From Dehalococcoidia bacterium (GTDB lineage: Bacteria; Chloroflexota; Dehalococcoidia; Dehalococcoidales; Fen-1064), in the NCBI GenBank assembly GCA_011170375.1, contig DUEV01000003.1:1-46342 (forward strand): DNA of 46,342 nt, in the 5' to 3' direction. How positions within the stretch are numbered: position 1 is the first letter of the stretch; every line of letters starts with the position of its first letter. The position numbers and the translations under genes are program-made. This document shows, piece by piece, positions 41,587-46,342 of the stretch. The notes beneath the pieces are model-generated. The model made no database searches. It was not told the origin of the DNA and saw nothing but the letters and a program-made list of their open reading frames with translations.

Positions 41587-41757
41587 AGTAGTGGTGGCCC
41601 CATCCCCCTGCATCCCCCTTCCCCAATGGGGAAGGGGGAATATAATTAAGAAAGAGGGGCTGATGCCCCTCTTAGACTCCCCTTAAATAAGCGAGATAAA
41701 ATGTGTGTTTCCCCCTTTGGAAAGGGGGATTTCAAGGGGGGTGTCCCCCTTGAACCA
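41587..41757 (-). repeat. structured interspersed repeat, copy 2 (inverted)
   Basis: Read on the minus strand this copy has, in order, GGTTCAAGGGGGACACC, a hairpin with TTTCC arms, ATTTTATCT, AAGGGGAGTCTAAGAGGGGC with its return arm GCCCCTCTT, CCCCCTTCCCC/GGGGAAGGGGG, and GGGGGATGGGGCC ending in CCACTACTA. It matches copy 1 near the tRNAs (8326-8604) in sequence and in the order of hairpins but in the opposite orientation. It fills most of the gap between the crotonase and nitrilase genes. No coding frame is present. Confidence 0.7.
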
Positions 41758-41888
41758 CGTTTACCTGACTATAGGCAAAGGTCTAAAAATCCAGACAGGG
41801 AAGTTATTTGAAAAGGTCGTGCCCCTGATGCTTGACAAAACCACCTCGCCTATCTAGAGTATCCATTACCAGATACCGGGGGTGTAAC

Positions 41889-42740
41889 ATGAAAGATAAG
41901 GTCAAGGTTGCCGCCGTCCAGATGGAGCCCAGGCTCAAGAAAAAAGATGAGAACATGGACAAAATAACAATCAGGGCAAGAGAGGCCGCCGGGGAAGGTG
42001 CTGAACTCATCGTCTTCCCGGAGTGTGCCCTGACTGGCTACATGTTCAATAGTCGCAAGGAGGCATTGCCCTATGCGGAGACCGCTCCCGGCCCATCCAC
42101 TGAGAGGTTAACAGAATTGTGCCACGAGCTTGGCTTACATGTGGTCGTTGGCATGCTGGAGGTAGACGGCGACCGCTGCTTCAACGCCGCCGTATTGGTG
42201 GGGCCACAGGGGCTGGTGGGGAAATACCGCAAGACCCACCTCCCCTTCCTCGGAGTCGACCGCTTTCTTGACCACGGCGATAAATCATTTCAGGTATACA
42301 GGACACCAATCGGCAACATCGGTATGCACATCTGCTACGATTGCAACTTCCCGGAGAGCGCGCGGATCATGGCCCTGCAGGGGGCCGATATCCTGGCACT
42401 GCCGACCAACTGGCCGACCGGACGGGGCAATATCTCGCTCTATGTGATCAATGCTCGCGCTCTGGAGAACCTAGTCCATGTCGTCGCCGCTGACCGCATC
42501 GGCGTAGAGCGCAGTTCCATATTCCTCGGCATGAGCAAGATTGCCAGGGCTGGGGGGGACACACTTGCCGAGGGCAGCCGGGACAATGAGGAAACACTAT
42601 ATGCCGAGGTCAACCTAGCAGATGCAAGACAGAAGCACATCATCATCAAGCCAGGCGAGTTCGAGCTCGATTTTATCGGTGACCGGCGACCTGAGCTTTA
42701 CGGGAGAATCACCTACCTTGGAATGCCGGAGCCGATGTAG
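41889..42740 (+). CDS. carbon-nitrogen (nitrilase-family) hydrolase
   Basis: This 283-residue protein has the complete nitrilase triad: Glu45 (VFPECALTGY), Lys115 (YRKTHLP) and Cys149 (HICYDCNFPE). It resembles the amidase branch (N-carbamoylputrescine or omega-amidase-like) more than true nitrilases. No signal peptide is present. The frame opens at 41832, but the ATG at 41889, with GGGGGTG about 5 nt before it, starts at the family position (KVKVAAVQMEP). Its stop codon is followed directly, with no gap, by the start of rsmG, so the two are translationally linked. Confidence 0.87.
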   Translation: MKDKVKVAAVQMEPRLKKKDENMDKITIRAREAAGEGAELIVFPECALTGYMFNSRKEALPYAETAPGPSTERLTELCHELGLHVVVGMLEVDGDRCFNAAVLVGPQGLVGKYRKTHLPFLGVDRFLDHGDKSFQVYRTPIGNIGMHICYDCNFPESARIMALQGADILALPTNWPTGRGNISLYVINARALENLVHVVAADRIGVERSSIFLGMSKIARAGGDTLAEGSRDNEETLYAEVNLADARQKHIIIKPGEFELDFIGDRRPELYGRITYLGMPEPM

Positions 42741-43466
42741 ATGCCTAGCATGGAAATACTTAGTTCAGGCGCAAGCAGACTCGGACTGCAGCTCAACCCG
42801 GAGCAGTTACAGCAGTTCGAGACCTACTGCCACGAGCTAATAGACTGGAACAGGCGAGTCAACCTGACCGCCATCACTGTCTATGAGGAAGTGCAGGTCA
42901 ATCACTTCCTCGATTCGCTGACAGTAGCCCTGGTCTGGCAGCCGACAGGAAGTGCTATACCCCGAATTATTGATGTCGGCACTGGCGGCGGTGTACCGGG
43001 AGTCGCGCTCAAAATAACCTTTCCCCAGATACGGCTGGTACTGCTCGAAGCCACAGCGAAAAAAGCTAGCTTTCTACACCACCTGCAAGACCTACTCAAC
43101 TTCGAAGGCATTGAAATCGTGGTGGGTCGAGCGGAGGAAATAGCCCACAATGCCCGATACCGGGAGGGATTTAGCCTGGTACTATCAAGGGCAGTAGCCT
43201 CGTTACCGACACTGGCCGAACTGACCCTACCCTTCTGTACCATCGGTGGTAGCGTGGTCCTTCACAAAAAGGGCGACATCGAAGACGAATTAAGAAAAGC
43301 ATCACTGGCAATTGACACCTGTGGAGGAAAATTACATGAGGTAAGAGCGGTTGACCTACCGGAGTTCCCCGACCAGCGTCAACTGGTGGTGATTGACAAG
43401 GTATCAGCCACCCCGGGGCAGTACCCCCGCCGTCCCGGCATGCCAAAGAAGAGACCGATAAGGTAA
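42741..43466 (+). CDS. rsmG: 16S rRNA (guanine-527-N7)-methyltransferase RsmG
   Basis: This 241-residue class I methyltransferase matches GidB/RsmG: YCHELIDWNRRVNLTAI at the N-terminus, the SAM-binding IDVGTGGGVPGVALKI, LLEATAKKASFLHHL, and LVLSRAVASLPTLAEL. It methylates G527 of 16S rRNA. In many bacteria it sits beside the chromosome-partition genes parAB; here it follows a nitrilase-family gene with no space between them. The C-terminal GQYPRRPGMPKKRPI is typical. Confidence 0.93.
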   Translation: MPSMEILSSGASRLGLQLNPEQLQQFETYCHELIDWNRRVNLTAITVYEEVQVNHFLDSLTVALVWQPTGSAIPRIIDVGTGGGVPGVALKITFPQIRLVLLEATAKKASFLHHLQDLLNFEGIEIVVGRAEEIAHNARYREGFSLVLSRAVASLPTLAELTLPFCTIGGSVVLHKKGDIEDELRKASLAIDTCGGKLHEVRAVDLPEFPDQRQLVVIDKVSATPGQYPRRPGMPKKRPIR

Positions 43467-43534
43467 GATAAAGTCCATAAAAGGCTGAGAAAAGGGAATC
43501 TCGCAGTATATATTCTGAAAGGGTAAGTCGAAAG

Positions 43535-43906
43535 ATGAAAACAATCTGCCTGAGTTCGAGTCTAAGGTTCAAGGACGTCATACGGGGAACCACGCGAAGA
43601 TTTGGAGAGATAGGTATAACGGCGTTGTTTCCCAACCTGGACTCTGGACTCGATAAAGAAAAACTTGATATGAAAACGATGAAAAGGCTTTGCCAAGACC
43701 ATTTCCAGGCGATTGACAACTCGGACGCTCTGTATGTGATAAACCCTGATGGCTATATTGGGACATTGGTAACAGTTGAAATTGGTTACGCTTTGGGGAA
43801 AGGAAAACCAGTCTATTTCTCCGAAACAACGAATGCCCTTGACCTCAACTCTTTACCTGATGGTATAATCCCACTCAATTCAATAGAGCGATTTCTTTCG
43901 ATATGA
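43535..43906 (+). CDS. nucleoside 2-deoxyribosyltransferase-like protein
   Basis: This 123-residue protein has the layout of small nucleoside 2-deoxyribosyltransferase / MTH538-like proteins: CLSSSLRF at the N-terminus and DALYVINPDGYIGTLVTVEI followed by GYALGKGKPVYF, with Glu in VEIGYA at the usual nucleophile place. Family members act on N-glycosidic bonds of nucleosides or nucleotides; some are unproven. It is only 7 nt before the iron-sulfur gene. There is no strong Shine-Dalgarno site, and GAAAGG is far from the ATG. Confidence 0.75.
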   Translation: MKTICLSSSLRFKDVIRGTTRRFGEIGITALFPNLDSGLDKEKLDMKTMKRLCQDHFQAIDNSDALYVINPDGYIGTLVTVEIGYALGKGKPVYFSETTNALDLNSLPDGIIPLNSIERFLSI

Positions 43907-43913
43907 GAGTGGC

Positions 43914-44843
43914 ATGAGTGAAATTACCGCCAAGATAAAAGAGGCAATGAAACGGTTTCGGTATGAAGCCAAGACCGTTTCTATAGCACACCTACCGGAG
44001 GTGCAGGAAGCAGTTGGAGAGCTGGTCAGGCAGGGACTGGTGAGTAAGCTACTATACGAAAAATGGCATTTCTATTTAGACACCAATAAGGACCTGCCAG
44101 AAGCGAAAACAATCGTCATCGTGGCAATACCGCAGCCCTTTACTCGTATGCAATTCGAATGGCAGGGAACAGTCTATCCGGCAGAAATTGCACCAGGCCG
44201 CATCACCAGGGCAGACGAATCTCACGTTGAGGAGATTCTAAACAACATGCTGAGAGTAGGCAGATACAAGGTAGTAAGAGCACACTTAGCACTTAAAACA
44301 CTAGCGGTGCAAAGTGGACTGGCAAAATACGGTAGAAACAATATCAGCTACGTACCCGGGATGGGCAGCTTCTTGCGGTTAATTGCTTTCTACACCGACT
44401 CTCCCTGTGAAGAGGATAACTGGCAGGAAGTTGAAGCGATGAAGGACTGTGAGAATTGTTCGCTTTGTCGGGAGAAATGTCCGACTGGCAGTATTCCCGA
44501 CGACCGCTTCCTGATTCACGCCGAAAACTGCCTGGGCTCCCTAAACGAGAGAGAGCCCGATTTCCCTTACTGGGTCCAGTATCAGCCCGACTGGCAGAAT
44601 GCCCTCATCGGCTGCATGCTATGTCAATCTGTATGCCCAGTGAATAAACCATACTTAAAGAATATTGTAGCAGGGCCACAATTCTCTGAAGAAGAAACCG
44701 GCCTGATTCTCAATAGAACACCTTGGGACAAACTACCTCAAGAGACCCGGCAGAAGCTGGAATTCGCTGAGAGGAATTACCCACCACTGTCATCCAATCT
44801 GAGTGCGCTTATTGAGAAACAAAAGAAAACACGACAGAGATAG
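43914..44843 (+). CDS. QueG-like double [4Fe-4S] cluster protein
   Basis: This 309-residue protein ends in a double-cluster ferredoxin region like that of epoxyqueuosine reductase and, more distantly, reductive dehalogenases: CENCSLCREKCP, then a lone NCLGS Cys and GCMLCQSVCPVN. The N-terminal part (about 1-170) has AKTIVIVAIPQPF and YGRNNISYVPGMGSFLRLIA, as in QueG-related proteins, but it is shorter and less conserved than true QueG, so the substrate is uncertain. It has no twin-arginine signal, which argues against a reductive dehalogenase. It follows the deoxyribosyltransferase-like gene by 7 nt; a joint role in nucleoside chemistry is conceivable but unproven. Confidence 0.8.
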   Translation: MSEITAKIKEAMKRFRYEAKTVSIAHLPEVQEAVGELVRQGLVSKLLYEKWHFYLDTNKDLPEAKTIVIVAIPQPFTRMQFEWQGTVYPAEIAPGRITRADESHVEEILNNMLRVGRYKVVRAHLALKTLAVQSGLAKYGRNNISYVPGMGSFLRLIAFYTDSPCEEDNWQEVEAMKDCENCSLCREKCPTGSIPDDRFLIHAENCLGSLNEREPDFPYWVQYQPDWQNALIGCMLCQSVCPVNKPYLKNIVAGPQFSEEETGLILNRTPWDKLPQETRQKLEFAERNYPPLSSNLSALIEKQKKTRQR

Positions 44844-44898
44844 GCTACTATCTCCCAAGAGGACTAATAAATCCTAAAACTATTAAATAAGGTTACTA

Positions 44899-45201
44899 CT
44901 ACGCTCGTTTGCCCTTGATATCACCTGTGCCGAAAGAGCCAAGCTGTACCTGACCTGAGACATCGTCACCGGTCACCGTTACCTTGAAATCGAGCTTCAT
45001 CTGGCCCATCGGACCACTCACCGAGATTGACCAGGTAGCCTCATCCCCGGAAACTGTGCCTTCAGAGAATGCCTGCTCACCACCCATCCCCATATCGACA
45101 CTACCACTGAGAGAGTCTCCATCGGCTTTGAGGGTGAGTTTGCCGGGCCGGGCACCCATGGGAGTTTGCACCTGGATGTCGTAGGTTCCGTCAACTTCCA
45201 T
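44899..45201 (-). CDS. small beta-rich protein of unknown function
   Basis: This 100-residue protein has GGAGG 8 nt before its ATG, so it is very likely real. It consists of short strands with the repeating pattern GxxSGxVxxGxxG: GTYDIQVQTPMGARPGKLTL, DSLSGSVDMGM, EGTVSGDEATWSIS, VTGDDVSGQVQLGSFGTGDI. This looks like a small antiparallel beta barrel, lipocalin- or streptavidin-like. There is no signal peptide and no Cys. I know no function for it. It is convergent to the QueG-like gene and divergent from pdxS. Confidence 0.75.
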   Translation of the reverse strand: MEVDGTYDIQVQTPMGARPGKLTLKADGDSLSGSVDMGMGGEQAFSEGTVSGDEATWSISVSGPMGQMKLDFKVTVTGDDVSGQVQLGSFGTGDIKGKRA

Positions 45202-45310
45202 TGTACTGCCTCCTGAATGAGTGTTTATTAACCTCTGTTACTATGACCTATCAAGACATTCTAAATAACTGGTGCCGCGTTGTCAAAAGGTTGTGAGGAT
45301 GCAAGACGAG

Positions 45311-45339
45311 TTGATAAACATAACGAACAGTTGTAGAAT
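45311..45339 (+). promoter_or_regulatory. sigma70-type promoter of pdxST
   Basis: TTGATA (45311-45316) and TAGAAT (45334-45339) are separated by 17 bp, about 44 nt before the pdxS ATG. Confidence 0.6.
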
Positions 45340-45382
45340 ATTGCTGTACCACTATCAAGCGGTGGGACCGAGGAGGCACATC

Positions 45383-46264
45383 ATGGAAACCGGGACATGG
45401 AAGGTAAAAACTGGCCTGGCACAGATGCTGAAGGGCGGGGTAATCATGGACGTGGTCACTCCAGAGCATGCCAAGATTGCCGAGGGCGCTGGTGCCTGCG
45501 CCGTGATGGCGCTGGAGAGAGTGCCGGCTGATATCCGCGCTGCCGGTGGTGTTGCCAGAATGGCTGACCCGACGGTCATCGAAGCAATTATGAAGGCTGT
45601 CTCTATTCCGGTTATGGCCAAGTGCCGTATTGGTCACTTCGTCGAAGCCCAGGCACTTGAATCCCTCGGCGTTGATTACATTGACGAGTCCGAGGTACTC
45701 ACCCCGGCCGACGAGTCACATCATGTCTGGAAGCACGACTTCAAAGTCCCCTTTGTCTGTGGTTGTCGTAACCTCGGGGAAGCATTGCGGCGTATCGGTG
45801 AAGGGGCTGCCATGATTCGTACCAAGGGTGAAGCCGGCACTGGTAACATCGTCGAGGCGGTGCGTCACATGAGGACAGTCATGGACGAAATCCGCAAGCT
45901 GGTAAAAATGCCCGAGGACGAACTGATGGCTGAAGCCAAAGAGCTGGGAGCTCCTTTTGAACTGGTCAAAGAGGTGCATGACACGGGCAAGCTACCAGTG
46001 GTGAATTTCGCCGCCGGAGGTGTAGCTACCCCAGCTGATGCTGCCCTGATGATGCAGCTCGGAGCCGACGGGGTCTTTGTTGGCTCCGGTATCTTCAAAT
46101 CGAGTAATCCCAAGGTCAGGGCCGAGGCGATTGTCAAGGCAACCACCCACTATCAAGACCCGCGGATAATCGCCGAGGTCTCGAAAAACCTGGGAGAGGC
46201 CATGCCCGGGCTGGACATTAAACAGATTAAACCGGAGGAACTGCTGGCACCCAGGGGGTGGTGA
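45383..46264 (+). CDS. pdxS: pyridoxal 5'-phosphate synthase, synthase subunit PdxS
   Basis: This 293-residue TIM barrel is Pdx[21 protein letters not shown] at the N-terminus, [20 protein letters not shown], the active-site Lys in [13 protein letters not shown] and the second in [20 protein letters not shown]. It builds PLP from ribose 5-phosphate, glyceraldehyde 3-phosphate and ammonia delivered by PdxT. The frame is open from 45272, but the ATG at 45383 has AGGAGG 6 nt upstream and is the family start. Confidence 0.97.
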   Translation: METGTWKVKTGLAQMLKGGVIMDVVTPEHAKIAEGAGACAVMALERVPADIRAAGGVARMADPTVIEAIMKAVSIPVMAKCRIGHFVEAQALESLGVDYIDESEVLTPADESHHVWKHDFKVPFVCGCRNLGEALRRIGEGAAMIRTKGEAGTGNIVEAVRHMRTVMDEIRKLVKMPEDELMAEAKELGAPFELVKEVHDTGKLPVVNFAAGGVATPADAALMMQLGADGVFVGSGIFKSSNPKVRAEAIVKATTHYQDPRIIAEVSKNLGEAMPGLDIKQIKPEELLAPRGW

Positions 46265-46268
46265 TAGG

Positions 46269-46342
46269 ATGAAAATAGGTGTCCTTGCTTTGCAGGGAGC
46301 CTTTGTTGAGCATATTAACGTACTGCATCGACTGGAAGTAGA
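46269..46342 (+). CDS. pdxT: PLP synthase glutaminase subunit PdxT (5' part only)
   Basis: The window ends 24 codons into this gene. The start MKIGVLALQGAFVEHINVLH is the conserved N-terminus of PdxT, the glutaminase that feeds ammonia to PdxS. The ATG lies 4 nt after the pdxS stop, as in most pdxST operons; the catalytic Cys lies beyond the window. Confidence 0.9.
   Translation, partial: MKIGVLALQGAFVEHINVLHRLEV

Noticed and set aside
43914-44843. Reductive dehalogenase
   Set aside because: There is no twin-arginine signal, no B-subunit anchor gene, and the cluster spacing and length fit QueG-like proteins.
1-46342. CRISPR array, rRNA operon or complete insertion sequence
   Set aside because: No regularly spaced repeats, rRNA signatures or transposase were seen.

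Overview
The window reads like a chromosome segment of an anaerobic Chloroflexota bacterium, probably Dehalococcoidia. This is inferred from gene content rather than a marker search: a Cys-rich DUF5679-type start, a YceD-L32-Fab operon, a GGNGS-type phosphofructokinase, a GreA with an extra N-terminal domain, and many ferredoxin- and CoA-linked enzymes (tungsten aldehyde oxidoreductase, benzoyl-CoA-reductase/2-hydroxyacyl-CoA-dehydratase proteins, CaiB/BaiF CoA-transferase, enoyl-CoA hydratases). Promoters resemble the sigma70 consensus (TTGACA/TATAAT, 17-18 bp spacing) and Shine-Dalgarno sites are often strong, so many starts below were moved to fit them. No CRISPR array, rRNA, origin or complete insertion sequence was seen.

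Layout. 1-3.0 kb: the start of a DUF5679 protein, a two-finger C2H2 zinc-finger protein, a winged-helix regulator, a DsbA/FrnE-like protein and a radical SAM protein, all on the minus strand. 3.2-8.1 kb: a plus-strand operon yceD-rpmF-fabK-fabD-fabG-nusB-acpP-HAD for ribosome assembly and fatty-acid synthesis. 8.2-8.8 kb: tRNA-His and tRNA-Arg flanking a non-coding structured repeat that recurs inverted at 41.6 kb. 8.8-12.2 kb: an AOR downstream of an AT-rich DUF5131/TcmP pair. 12.4-15.1 kb: a type B carboxylesterase, a subtilase remnant and a DUF2807 lipoprotein. 15.2-20.7 kb: a five-gene minus-strand operon of CoA-transferase, two 2-hydroxyacyl-CoA-dehydratase/benzoyl-CoA-reductase core subunits and two different activator ATPases. 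20.9-25.5 kb: phosphofructokinase, then a plus-strand operon of CocE-type hydrolase, enoyl-CoA hydratase and an amidohydrolase-fold protein lacking its metal ligands.

25.5-30 kb: a stand-alone LigD 3'-phosphoesterase domain, three lipoprotein genes (one frameshifted, one transglutaminase-like, one carrying an Hcp fold) and a B12-binding radical SAM enzyme. 30.2-34.1 kb: an excisionase-type HTH protein, a PAS-PAS-PAS-GGDEF-HD-GYP protein and a PilT-type ATPase, apparently one unit linking c-di-GMP turnover to pilus retraction. 34.5-39.1 kb: a DUF7282-like lipoprotein, a DUF362-ferredoxin protein, a fused GreA and a geranylgeranyl-reductase-family flavoprotein. 39.2-40.7 kb: thiC behind a TPP riboswitch with a terminator and a visible alternative pairing. 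40.7-46.3 kb: an enoyl-CoA hydratase, a nitrilase-family hydrolase next to rsmG, a nucleoside deoxyribosyltransferase-like protein, a QueG-like double-cluster protein, a small beta-rich protein, and pdxS with the start of pdxT.

No single proven new system stands out. The best candidates are the TcmP/DUF5131 pair with its own promoter, the surface-lipoprotein Hcp locus, the two-ATPase BCR-like operon with its CoA-transferase, the two-finger C2H2 protein, and the inverted pair of structured repeats.
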